This document shows positions 25,027-32,998 of a stretch of DNA of 64,000 nt, piece after piece. Source of the DNA: Mesorhizobium zhangyense (GTDB taxonomy: Bacteria; Pseudomonadota; Alphaproteobacteria; Rhizobiales; Rhizobiaceae); the NCBI RefSeq assembly GCF_011045115.1, contig NZ_JAAKZG010000001.1:434001-498000 (forward strand), in the 5' to 3' direction. The stretch's first letter is position 1, and the number at the start of each line of letters is the position of its first letter. The notes under the pieces are model-generated. The model was not told where the DNA came from and made no database searches. It saw only the letters and a program-made list of their open reading frames with translations. The position numbers and the translations under genes were made by a program.

Positions 25027-26055
25027 TTACGAAACAGCGCGTCCGTCGGCATCGAAGAAATGCAGATTGTCCTTGTCCGCAGTCAGTCCAATGCGGGTGC
25101 CGATCGGCGGCATGTCCCGCTTGTCATCTACGACAAGACAGGTCTGTCCACCGGGCAGCTCGACATGCATCAGCGTCACGGCCCCCGTGTATTCGTTGAG
25201 CGTCACGGTGGCGGACAGCGAGTCGGTCGTCGGCTCGACGACGCGAAGATGCTCCGGCCGCACGCCGACCGAAACTGCGCTGGCGGGCAGGGCATGCGTC
25301 GGGGATATGAGCTTCGCTTCCGCGGCGGGCAGCAGGTTCATCCTCGGGCTACCGATGAACTGCGCGACGAAGACATTGTTCGGTTTCTCATAGAGGTCAC
25401 GCGGCGAACCGATCTGCTCGACCAGGCCGTCCCGCAGCACCACGATCTTGTCGGCCAGCGTCATCGCTTCGATCTGATCGTGCGTCACATAGATCATCGT
25501 TGTCTTCAGGCGGTTGTGAAGTGCTGCGATCTCGGAACGCATATGGACGCGAAGCTCCGCGTCGAGGTTCGACAGCGGCTCGTCGAACAGGAAGACGTCC
25601 GGGCTGCCGACGATGGCACGTCCGATGGCGACGCGCTGCCGCTGGCCGCCGGACAACTGGCGAGGATAGCGGTCGAGCAAGGCGTCGAGCTTCAGCGTTG
25701 CGGCAGCTTCCCTCACGCGTCGGTCGCGCTCATCGACTGGAACTTTGCGAACCTTCAGGCCGAAACCCATATTGTCGCGTACATTGAGGTGCGGGTAGAG
25801 CGCGTAGGACTGGAACACCATGCCGACGCCGCGCTTTGCCGCCTGGACATCGTTCATCCGCCGCCCGCCGATATGGAGTTCTCCGCTGCTGACATCCTCA
25901 AGCCCGGATATCATGCGCAGCAGGGTCGACTTGCCGCAGCCGGACGGCCCTACGAATACGGCGAACTCGCCTTCATCGACCGTCAGGTCGACGCCCCTGA
26001 TGATCTCGGTCGCGCCGAATTGTTTGCGAATGTCTTTCAGGACTACATCAGCCAT
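25027..26055 (-). CDS. Carbohydrate ABC importer, ATP-binding protein (UgpC/MalK type)
   Basis: A 342-residue ATPase of the CUT1 sugar importer group. Walker A is GPSGCGKSTLL (near 36-46), signature LSGGQRQRVAIGRA, Walker B VFLFDEPLSNLD, and the switch His is in MIYVTHDQIEAM. The C-terminal 110 residues form the TOBE-type regulatory domain (VGVRPEHLRVVEP). It energises the two permeases encoded directly upstream, 12 bases away. UgpC/MalK-type ATPases can sometimes serve several importers; this one is probably dedicated to the uxuA operon. Confidence 0.95.
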   Translation of the reverse strand: MADVVLKDIRKQFGATEIIRGVDLTVDEGEFAVFVGPSGCGKSTLLRMISGLEDVSSGELHIGGRRMNDVQAAKRGVGMVFQSYALYPHLNVRDNMGFGLKVRKVPVDERDRRVREAAATLKLDALLDRYPRQLSGGQRQRVAIGRAIVGSPDVFLFDEPLSNLDAELRVHMRSEIAALHNRLKTTMIYVTHDQIEAMTLADKIVVLRDGLVEQIGSPRDLYEKPNNVFVAQFIGSPRMNLLPAAEAKLISPTHALPASAVSVGVRPEHLRVVEPTTDSLSATVTLNEYTGAVTLMHVELPGGQTCLVVDDKRDMPPIGTRIGLTADKDNLHFFDADGRAVS

Positions 26056-26067
26056 TCATATTCCTCG

Positions 26068-26910
26068 TCAGCCTTTGACGCCGGAAAGCGCAAAGCTCTC
26101 CGTGATCTGGCGTTGGGCAATCAGGTAAACGATCAGGATCGGCAGGACTGCGAGCGTGGTCGCTGCCAGTTGCAGGTTCCATAGCGGCAGTCCGTAGCTG
26201 TCGTTGAAGTTGGAGAGTGCCAGCGGCAGCGTGAACATCTCCAGCGAACTCAGGAAGATCAGCGGCTCGAGGAACAGGTTCCACGAGAACAGGAAGGTGA
26301 TGATGGCGACGGCCGCCAGCGCCGGGCGCGACATCGGCAGGGCGATGCGCCACCAGATGCCGATGCGCGAAAGCCCGTCCATCCGTCCGGCGTCCTCAAG
26401 CTCTCTCGGCAGCGCCAGGAAATACTGGCGCATGAGGAAGGTCGCCATGACGCCGTGCGGTCCGAATGTCGGCAGCAGGATCAACGGCCAGTGCGTGTCG
26501 ATCAGGCCGAGCGAGCGGATGAGGAAGAAGTTGGGAATGATGGTCACCTCCTCGGGCACCATCAGCGCCGAAACGAGGAACAGCATCAGAAGGCCCGCGC
26601 CAGCGAAGCGCATCCGGGCCAGCGCATAGCCGGCGAGCGAGGAGATGATCAGCGTCAGCACCGTCACTGCAATCGCGATGTAGAGCGAGTTGAAATACTG
26701 CCGGGCGAAGGGCTGATAGGTGAACACCTCGATGAAGTTCTCATAGCGCCAGACGCGCGGCAGCAACGACGGCGTGCCGAATATCTCGGTCGTGCTCTTG
26801 AAGCCGGCCGAGACCATCCAGAGAAACGGAAAGACGAAGGGGATCGCCACGATCAGCAGCGCCAGCGTCCAGCATGTGCGGTAGATAATGTCGATCTGGC
26901 GCCGGGTCAT
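26068..26910 (-). CDS. Carbohydrate ABC importer, permease 2 (MalG type)
   Basis: A 280-residue permease with six membrane helices and the EAA loop EDAGRMDGLSRIGIWWRIALPMSRPALA near residues 188-215, which couples to the ATPase. The start at 26910 overlaps the end of the first permease by four bases (ATGA), so the longer frame reading further upstream is rejected. It pairs with the MalF-type permease as the translocation channel. Confidence 0.94.
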   Translation of the reverse strand: MTRRQIDIIYRTCWTLALLIVAIPFVFPFLWMVSAGFKSTTEIFGTPSLLPRVWRYENFIEVFTYQPFARQYFNSLYIAIAVTVLTLIISSLAGYALARMRFAGAGLLMLFLVSALMVPEEVTIIPNFFLIRSLGLIDTHWPLILLPTFGPHGVMATFLMRQYFLALPRELEDAGRMDGLSRIGIWWRIALPMSRPALAAVAIITFLFSWNLFLEPLIFLSSLEMFTLPLALSNFNDSYGLPLWNLQLAATTLAVLPILIVYLIAQRQITESFALSGVKG

Positions 26911-27836
26911 TGCGTGCCCCTGCGGCGTATCCAGACCTGGATGAGGGTAAGCGCCATGACGATCACGAACATGATCATCGCCAGTGCGGCGGCGTAGCCG
27001 ACGTTGAAGAACTTGAAACCCTGCTGGTAAATGTAGAAGGCCAGCACCAACGTGCCGTTCTCCGGTCCGCCGCCCGTCATCTGGTAGATGTGGTCGAACA
27101 CCTTGAACGATCCGATCGTCGTGATGACCAGGATCACCAGAGTGGTGGGAGCCAGCAGCGGCCAGATGACCATCGTGAAAACCTGCCAACGCGACGCGCC
27201 TTCGAGACGCGCGGCCTCCTCGTAGTCGCGTGGCACGGCCTGGAGTGCTGCGATGTAGAGGATCATGTTCAGGCCGACCATCTTGATGACGCGCGTGACG
27301 ATGACCGCGGCCATCGCCCAGTTCGGCTCACGCAGCCAATTCGGGCCGGTTATGCCGACAAGCGCCAGCATCTGGTTGATCACGCCGCCTTCGCCCTGCA
27401 GCAGGAACTTCCATACGATGGCCCAGGCGATAGCCGACGTGATGACAGGGGCAAAGAAAACCGTACGAAAGAAGACGACACCGAAGAATGGTCTCGACAG
27501 CGCGAGCGCGAGCGTTAGGGCCAGGGCCATATTGAGAGGCACGAGCCCGATAGCAAACACGACGGAGTTACGGACGACGTGCCAGAAGTCAGGGTTCTTG
27601 AAGAGCGTATCGTTGAAATTGTCCAGCCCGACGAACGTGGCCTTCTGTGACAGGAGGTTCCACTCGGTCATCGAGAAATAGACGACCGCGACAAGCGGGC
27701 CGAGGAAGAAGATAAGGAAGCCGATGACGGTCGGGCTGACGAAAAGCCAGGCCTCAAGCATCTCCCGGGTCTTCAAGGTCAACCACGGCGCGCGATCGTT
27801 GCGCGCCGTGGTTTCTGGGCGGGAAAGATCCATCAT
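26907..27836 (-). CDS. Carbohydrate ABC importer, permease 1 (MalF type)
   Basis: A 309-residue permease; helix 1 contains LFVSPTVIGFLIFFLGPLVA and the EAA loop is YEEAARLEGASRWQVFTMVIWPLLAPTT near 210-237. It is of the UgpA/LacF class, with six helices. The ATGATG start allows a one-residue choice. It begins ten bases after the binding-protein gene and overlaps the second permease, so all three are one unit. Confidence 0.94.
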   Translation of the reverse strand: MMDLSRPETTARNDRAPWLTLKTREMLEAWLFVSPTVIGFLIFFLGPLVAVVYFSMTEWNLLSQKATFVGLDNFNDTLFKNPDFWHVVRNSVVFAIGLVPLNMALALTLALALSRPFFGVVFFRTVFFAPVITSAIAWAIVWKFLLQGEGGVINQMLALVGITGPNWLREPNWAMAAVIVTRVIKMVGLNMILYIAALQAVPRDYEEAARLEGASRWQVFTMVIWPLLAPTTLVILVITTIGSFKVFDHIYQMTGGGPENGTLVLAFYIYQQGFKFFNVGYAAALAMIMFVIVMALTLIQVWIRRRGTQ

Positions 27837-27846
27837 CTTCCGCAGG

Positions 27847-29094
27847 TCAAAGCAGTGGTTGAATGGCTGCGCAGACGCCCTTCAGCGCCTCTTCGACATT
27901 TGCGTCCGGCTTCCAGAGCGCGTCCATCTTCGGCGCCATCGCTGCGAATATCTGCGGCACCTTCTCATGCGCCGGATGCACACGGCCGTTCACGATCGCT
28001 GCTGCGATACTCTTCATCTGATCGGCAGGCACCAGCTTGTTGCTGTTGATGAAGGCGTCGCTCTCAAGCACCGATTTGCGGGCCGGCGGGAAGAACTGCG
28101 CCATGATGGCGACATTCTCCTTCGTCGTCATCTGCGCCACAAGGTCGGCAGCAAGCTGCTTGTTCTTGCCCTGTTCGAAGACGACCAGCGCCGCCTGTCC
28201 GATGACTGGAGCCTCGCCCCCAGGGCCGGTCGGGAGAGGAGCGATGCCCCACTTGAAGCCGGCCTCAGGCATCTTGGAAGCCCGCGATATCTGATTGACC
28301 GTCATCGCCGAATTTCCGGAGAAATAGTCTCCCTGCTCGCCAGGCGGCACGATGGTCTTGTCCTTGAAGACCATGTCGTGAAGCTGCTGCACGGCAGCGA
28401 CTGCCTCCGGCTTGTCGAAGCCGCATTGGCCATCGGCCCACATCTCGCCGCCATAGGCGCGGATCGGAGGCAGCACCGCATGCGTCATGCGCGAGGCATA
28501 GCCTTCGCCGTCCTTGAACTCGAACGCCCACTTGCCGGGGTTTGCCTCGACGAGCTTCTTCGACACTTCCTGGAACTTCTTCATGTCCCACTCGCCCTTC
28601 GCAGCGAGCGCCAGCGGGTCTTCGAGACCTGCTTTGTCGAACATGTCCTTGTTGTAGTAGATCATGAACGGCGAGGTCGAGAATGGGATGCCGTAGACGG
28701 TTTCGCCATTCTGCCAGAGCGCCATCGCCGGCTGCGAGAAGTCGGCGAAATCATAGCCTTCGGCGGCCTTGACGGTCGGCCCGATATCCATCAGCAGGCC
28801 GGCGTTTTCGAAGGCGGGGGCTGCGTCCTCCATCATCCAGGCAGCATCCGGCGGATTGCCGCCGGCGACCTGGAAGGTCAGTTTCTGCGTATAGTCGGCG
28901 ACAGGTACCGTCTCGAACTTCACGGTAACGCCGGGATGCTTGGCGATGAACGGTTCAGCGATGCCGTTCAGCATCTTGAGGTGGGCTTCACTGCCGGTCC
29001 AGACGGTCACGCGCAATTCCTGCGCGAGCGCTGCCCCGGACATCAAGCACAGTGCCAATGTGGAAGCGATTATTCCTGTTCGTGCGCCTTTCAT
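27847..29094 (-). CDS. Carbohydrate ABC importer, solute-binding protein
   Basis: A 415-residue extracellular binding protein of family 1 (CUT1). The signal peptide is MKGARTGIIASTLALCLMSGAALA (24 residues); the mature protein starts with QELRVTVWTGSEAHLKMLNG. Later landmarks are KHPGVTVKFETVPVADYTQKLT, PDAAWMMEDAAPAFENAG and FFPPARKSVLES, typical of sugar-binding lipid-free periplasmic proteins. The ligand is not predictable, but the operon context (mannonate dehydratase, SMP30-type lactonase, SDR) favours a uronide or aldonate, possibly oligomeric. It follows the SMP30 gene after 33 bases. Confidence 0.94.
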   Translation of the reverse strand: MKGARTGIIASTLALCLMSGAALAQELRVTVWTGSEAHLKMLNGIAEPFIAKHPGVTVKFETVPVADYTQKLTFQVAGGNPPDAAWMMEDAAPAFENAGLLMDIGPTVKAAEGYDFADFSQPAMALWQNGETVYGIPFSTSPFMIYYNKDMFDKAGLEDPLALAAKGEWDMKKFQEVSKKLVEANPGKWAFEFKDGEGYASRMTHAVLPPIRAYGGEMWADGQCGFDKPEAVAAVQQLHDMVFKDKTIVPPGEQGDYFSGNSAMTVNQISRASKMPEAGFKWGIAPLPTGPGGEAPVIGQAALVVFEQGKNKQLAADLVAQMTTKENVAIMAQFFPPARKSVLESDAFINSNKLVPADQMKSIAAAIVNGRVHPAHEKVPQIFAAMAPKMDALWKPDANVEEALKGVCAAIQPLL

Positions 29095-29127
29095 AGGTTC
29101 CTCCCCTTGGTGGCTGGTCTTTGTTGG

Positions 29128-30033
29128 TTATGTGTGGACGCGTAGCGGTTGGCGGGCAGTCTGGAAACGCGGGATTTCGTGCCCGCTGGTTCCGGTTTCG
29201 ATTTCGAAGACGGAGCCGGCAAGCGGCTGCCGCTTTAGTTCGTCGGGTGTCAGTCCGGCGCGTATCGAGGTAACGAAGAGCGTCGTCATATCCGGGCCGC
29301 CGAAGGCCGGCTTGGAAGGGCGGGACACGGGCAGCCGGATCGTTTCCATCTCGTGCCCATCAGGATCGACGCGGACGATCAGCCCGGCGTCTACCGCCGC
29401 GAACCAGTAGCAGCCATCGACGTCGACGCAGGCGCCATCAGGGCGCCCTTCGGCGGGAACGTGGAACACGCGGCGACGATCTAGCGCGCCGGTCTCGACA
29501 TCGAAGTCGAAGGCCCAGATGCAGCGGATGTCGGGATGACTGTCGCTTAGGTAGAAGGTGCGGCCGTCGGGTGAGATGGCGCAACCATTCTGAGTGCGAA
29601 GACCGCCGATGACCTGTGCGGCGGACCTGCCGTCATAGCGATAGAGCGCGCCGATAGGCTTGCGCTCGGCCGGGATATGCATTGTCCCGGTCCAGAACCG
29701 GCCCAGCGGATCGGTGACCCCATCGTTGAAGCGCATCTCGGACTCGGGTGCCTGGATCCCGGCGAGCAGCGAGAGATTTCCGGAGTCTGGGTCGAGGCTG
29801 TACCAGCCGTGCGACGCGGCAACGATGATCGCGCCATCGGAGAGGGCCAGCGCGCCCGGTAAGACGTCCAGCTCGTATGTCGATAACTCGCCCGTACCGG
29901 CATGCTTGCTATGGACACGGCCGCCGGCGGCGTCGACCCACCACAGCGTCCCGGTCGAGGCATCCCAGAGAGGGCTCTCGCCGACCTGATCCTCACCGGC
30001 GTGGAACACGGAGAAATCGCGATAGACCGTCAT
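29128..30033 (-). CDS. SMP-30/gluconolactonase-family lactonase
   Basis: A 301-residue six-bladed propeller hydrolase of the SMP-30/gluconolaconase/LRE family. Metal-binding landmarks are Glu in GESPLWD (near 19), Asn and Asp in RFNDGVTDPLGRFWTGTMH (near 103-121), the LSDSHPDIRCIWAFDFD strand and PDGACVDVDGCYWFA with Asp near 195. Such enzymes open sugar-acid lactones to aldonates. The start overlaps the SDR stop by four bases. With SDR (sugar oxidation to lactone) upstream and mannonate dehydratase downstream it forms a logical oxidative route: aldose or uronate, lactone, acid, then keto-deoxy acid. Confidence 0.92.
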   Translation of the reverse strand: MTVYRDFSVFHAGEDQVGESPLWDASTGTLWWVDAAGGRVHSKHAGTGELSTYELDVLPGALALSDGAIIVAASHGWYSLDPDSGNLSLLAGIQAPESEMRFNDGVTDPLGRFWTGTMHIPAERKPIGALYRYDGRSAAQVIGGLRTQNGCAISPDGRTFYLSDSHPDIRCIWAFDFDVETGALDRRRVFHVPAEGRPDGACVDVDGCYWFAAVDAGLIVRVDPDGHEMETIRLPVSRPSKPAFGGPDMTTLFVTSIRAGLTPDELKRQPLAGSVFEIETGTSGHEIPRFQTARQPLRVHT

Positions 30034-30821
30034 GCGGCTTCTCCCGGCAATACTCCCGGAGCGTCGCCGATCGACCAGCCGCCATCGACGGGGATGTTCA
30101 CGCCGGTGACGTAGGAGGCGGCATCACTGCAAAGGAATATGTAGGCGCCCACGAGATCCTCGGGCATGCCGTGGCGTCCGACCGGAATTTTGACGGCCAC
30201 CGCGCGGCGGAATGCGGCGTCCTCGTAGCGGGGAGCTGTCGCTTCAGTCTCGATCGCGCCTGGCGACACAACGTTCATCGTCACGCCACGCGGGGCAACG
30301 TCACGCGCAAGCGCCCGTATTGCTGTCAGCTGGGCAGATTTGAGCGAGGCGTAGACGATTGTTTCGGCGCGCGGACGGCTCGCCATGATGCTGCCTGTGG
30401 CAACGACACGGCCCCAGCCGCGCTCGGCCATCGGTGGCACGAATTTGCGGGCGAGAGTAATCAGCGCCGTAAAATTGGAGGCGACATGGGCCTCGACATG
30501 TGCCGGATCTGCGTCGTGCCAGGGGAGGCGGCGCTCGATTGCCGCATTGGAGATGAGGATGTCTATTGGACCGGCAGTCGAGAGAACCTCATCGGCGAAG
30601 CTTTCGACGGCGGCTGGCTTGGTGAAATCGGCCTCGAAGACGGGCGTGCTGCCTCCCACGTCGCGGGCAGTGGCCTCGGCGCCGCCGGCGTCGCCGAAAT
30701 GGTGGATGACGATCTCGGCGCCCTCTGCTGCCAGGCCAAGTGCGACGGCGCGACCGATGCCCGAACTGGCGCCAGTGACGAGCGCACGACGCCCCTCAAG
30801 CGAGAAGCGGCCTGCGCTCAT
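30030..30821 (-). CDS. Short-chain dehydrogenase/reductase
   Basis: A 263-residue classical SDR. The cofactor motif is TGASSGIGRAVALG (residues 16-29), the NNAG-equivalent is ISNAAIER near 92, and the active site is Ser in VATGSIMAS with YASLK near 157-161. Asp/His residues after beta-2 (EIVIHHFGDAGG) leave NAD versus NADP open. It would oxidise the sugar or reduce a keto-uronate in the uxuA operon. Start and stop both overlap neighbours by four bases (ATGA), so translation is coupled with gntR and the lactonase. Confidence 0.92.
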   Translation of the reverse strand: MSAGRFSLEGRRALVTGASSGIGRAVALGLAAEGAEIVIHHFGDAGGAEATARDVGGSTPVFEADFTKPAAVESFADEVLSTAGPIDILISNAAIERRLPWHDADPAHVEAHVASNFTALITLARKFVPPMAERGWGRVVATGSIMASRPRAETIVYASLKSAQLTAIRALARDVAPRGVTMNVVSPGAIETEATAPRYEDAAFRRAVAVKIPVGRHGMPEDLVGAYIFLCSDAASYVTGVNIPVDGGWSIGDAPGVLPGEAA

Positions 30822-31576
30822 TGGCGTCTGCCCTCGAGCTTGTCGGCGACTTCCAGCGAGGCGATGTCGGCGGCCTTGAAATGCGATTTGATCTTCGCTT
30901 CAGCAAGGTCGGCATCGCCGGCGGAGATTGCGTCGAGAATCTCCTCGTGGCGCTTGATCGTCTGTCGCCAGTCGGCATCGGTCCGGTTCGAACGCCGTGA
31001 GAAGAGTTCGGAGACCTCGCGCTGCACCGAACGCAGCCCTTCCATCTGGACGCGTATCATCGTGTTTCCGGTCGCCATCGCCAGTCCGAGATGGAACAGG
31101 ATATCGGCCTCCGTGAAACCAGCAGGATCGAGCAAAGACGTCTTCATGTCCTCGATCGCCTGGGTCATGGTCTTCAGCCCTTCGGGGTCGCGGCGTTCGG
31201 CTGCAAGGCGAGCGATGCCGGTCTCGATGACGCGGCGCATTTCGTTGGCTTCCTGCAGGCTCTTCAGGCTGGAGCGGACCGCATAGCCGTAGATCCTCTC
31301 CATAGGCTCGCCGCTGATCGCTTTGGCTCGCGCTACCTTGCCTTGCTGGGTGAAAATCAATCCGGCAGCGGTCAGCTGGCGCAGCGCTTCGCGGGCGATC
31401 GGCTTGGATACGCCGAACTCACGCGCGATTTCGCCTTCGGGCGGCAAAGGCTCGCCGGGCTGGATGCGCCCGTCGAAGAGCGCGGCCGCAATGGCGTCCG
31501 ATACGCTGTCCGCCAGGCGCAGCGGACTTGCTTGCTTCGCTGAAAAGAACGGCTTCTTTGTTGTTGTCGCGGTCAT
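30818..31576 (-). CDS. GntR/FadR-type transcriptional regulator of the sugar-acid regulon
   Basis: A 252-residue regulator with an N-terminal GntR winged helix (LADSVSDAIAAALFDGRIQPG, then IAREFGVSKPIAREALRQL) and a C-terminal FCD ligand domain (EANEMRRVIETGIARLAAERR; DILFHLGLAMATGNTM; HEEILDAISAGDADLAEAKI) that often binds a sugar acid and a metal. ATG 31576 is preferred; an in-frame start ten residues upstream has no better signal. It is the first gene of the leftward uxuA operon and its own promoter carries the dyad AACTTAG-N3-CTAAGTT, which recurs upstream of the SDR gene at 35196. It is therefore the probable repressor of the regulon 23779-35196. Confidence 0.93.
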   Translation of the reverse strand: MTATTTKKPFFSAKQASPLRLADSVSDAIAAALFDGRIQPGEPLPPEGEIAREFGVSKPIAREALRQLTAAGLIFTQQGKVARAKAISGEPMERIYGYAVRSSLKSLQEANEMRRVIETGIARLAAERRDPEGLKTMTQAIEDMKTSLLDPAGFTEADILFHLGLAMATGNTMIRVQMEGLRSVQREVSELFSRRSNRTDADWRQTIKRHEEILDAISAGDADLAEAKIKSHFKAADIASLEVADKLEGRRQ

Positions 31577-31615
31577 CTGTTTTTCCCAATTCAGGTTTGT
31601 TAGCACGACAGCACA

Positions 31616-31646
31616 AAACTTAGCAACTAAGTTTATCAGTTGCCAA
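31616..31646 (-). promoter_or_regulatory. Promoter and operator of the gntR-uxuA operon (site O1)
   Basis: On the minus strand the -35 TTGGCA (31641-31646) and -10 CTAAGT (31618-31623) are 17 bases apart. The -10 lies inside a perfect dyad AAACTTAG-N3-CTAAGTTT (31616-31634). A bound GntR dimer would block the promoter, and could also affect the divergent gene starting at 31755. Confidence 0.75.
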
Positions 31647-31754
31647 GCTGCTTGGCGATCGCTAGAACCGATGCATCATCGCACCTGCCGATAACGCGGA
31701 GTAGACGAAACATCATGAACGTCGCGAGGCTCCGCACCGCATGAGGCACTCATC

Positions 31755-32657
31755 GTGACGTCCAGGAACATTTCCGAAATCGCCGAAGCAATGCGCATAG
31801 CGCTGCTGCGCGTCGACCCGGCGCTCAGCCGGTTCGATCCGCTCCCGCGGATAATTTCGCTGGACGACTTCTCGCGCGGTCATTGCGGCTGGTCGCAACT
31901 GGTCGGCAACTATGAGGATCACCTCGACACGATGCTGCCGGGCTATGCCCAGCATTCGAGCGCAATGCTTTCGACACTCGGCCACTGGGAGGCCGGGTCA
32001 CATGGCGGGATGGATTCATCCTATGCGCTGAAGATTGCAACCCGACCAAAACCGGGCGCGCAGAACGTGGCGATCAAGCGTCACACGTTCCGCAAGCGTG
32101 GACCGATTCGGTTCGAGGCCTATTTCACCTTCAAGCCGGAGGCAAACGAGCTCAAGCTGTCAGAGACCGACGTCCGCTCCGTAGGCTTCCTCTTCGACCT
32201 GCAGGGTGGAGACCAGGATGCGGATGCGCAACGCGTAATGCCGCATCTGCGCTTTCTCAACGCTTCCGACGGCAAGCACTGGCAGAAGTGGCAGTACAAG
32301 CGCGAGACGACGACTTTCAAGGCGGTCGGCCCGGAGGACAAGACGTTGAGCCACTACCATCTCTCGCCGGATGGATGGCTCGACCTGCCCAACGGCGAAC
32401 AGCGGCTTTGCTACAACGAGATTCCAACCAAGGTGAACTGGAGCTACCTGCGGTTCGATTTCGATCTTGAGACGATGAAAGCCACCGGCTTCCAGTGCAA
32501 TGATCGAAACTTCGACCTTTCCGGCTTCGATTCGATCCGGATCCCCGCGATGAAGAACCTCTGGTGCATGCTCAACTTCTGCCTGTTCGCGGAGACCGAC
32601 GTAGCCAAGCGGGCCTTCCTCTATGTCGACTCCATCTGCATCTCCGGAGACTTCTGA
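31755..32657 (+). CDS. Unknown protein of the sugar-acid regulon, possibly a jelly-roll/lyase-like fold
   Basis: A 300-residue protein that I do not recognise with certainty. It has no signal peptide or membrane helix and is rich in Trp, Tyr, His and Asp. Segments such as PRIISLDDFSRGHCGWSQL, GMDSSYALKIATR, HTFRKRGPIRFEAYFTFKP, SYLRFDFDLETMKATGFQCN and FLYVDSICISGDF alternate in a way typical of beta-sandwich (concanavalin-like or heparin-lyase-like) proteins. The final strands resemble those of glycan-binding or lyase domains. It diverges from the gntR operon across site O1 and overlaps the next gene by one base (TGATG). Regulation with mannonate dehydratase suggests work on a uronide or its degradation product, but no catalytic residue can be named. 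Confidence 0.8.
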   Translation: MTSRNISEIAEAMRIALLRVDPALSRFDPLPRIISLDDFSRGHCGWSQLVGNYEDHLDTMLPGYAQHSSAMLSTLGHWEAGSHGGMDSSYALKIATRPKPGAQNVAIKRHTFRKRGPIRFEAYFTFKPEANELKLSETDVRSVGFLFDLQGGDQDADAQRVMPHLRFLNASDGKHWQKWQYKRETTTFKAVGPEDKTLSHYHLSPDGWLDLPNGEQRLCYNEIPTKVNWSYLRFDFDLETMKATGFQCNDRNFDLSGFDSIRIPAMKNLWCMLNFCLFAETDVAKRAFLYVDSICISGDF

Positions 32658-32992
32658 TGCTGCCCGAAAACATAACCGCGGTCATTGCCCGCAACGAGCG
32701 GTGGACCGGCGAGGCGGCATGCGAGCCTTACGAGGCTGGATGGGCGCGCGAGGCCGTCTTCTTTGTACGGGCGATCAACCCGCCTATAGGCCCGGCCCCG
32801 ATGGCCTGGGTGGAGATCTCGCCCGACGGCATGCGCTGGATTCGCGAAGGCGCGGAGTTCCGCATGCCTTCCGAGCGTGACGGTATTGCGTGCGCTCGCA
32901 TTGCGCATTTCGGCAACTGGCTGCGCGTCGCGACGAAATTCGAGGACGGCGCGGAATGCACCGTCCTTGTCACGCTTCACCTCAAGGCCTGA
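32657..32992 (+). CDS. Unknown small protein of the sugar-acid regulon, 111 residues
   Basis: Start overlaps the stop of the preceding gene (TGATG), so the two are translated together. The protein is soluble, with TGEAACEPYEAGWAREAVFFV near the start and a beta-rich centre (MAWVEISPDGMRWIREGAEF; IAHFGNWLRVATKF). The pattern resembles small jelly-roll modules with one exposed Trp cluster. No known family is recognised. It is convergent with, and only six bases from, the FAD-oxidoreductase gene, which closes the regulon on itself. Confidence 0.75.
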   Translation: MLPENITAVIARNERWTGEAACEPYEAGWAREAVFFVRAINPPIGPAPMAWVEISPDGMRWIREGAEFRMPSERDGIACARIAHFGNWLRVATKFEDGAECTVLVTLHLKA

Positions 32993-32998
32993 AGCCTC

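Noticed and set aside
24619-26184. 521-codon plus-strand frame over uxuA and the ABC ATPase gene
   Set aside because: Both opposite genes show full catalytic motifs; the plus frame shows none.
29877-31286. 469-codon plus-strand frame over SMP30, SDR and gntR genes
   Set aside because: Mirror of three overlapping, well-supported genes; no start signal.
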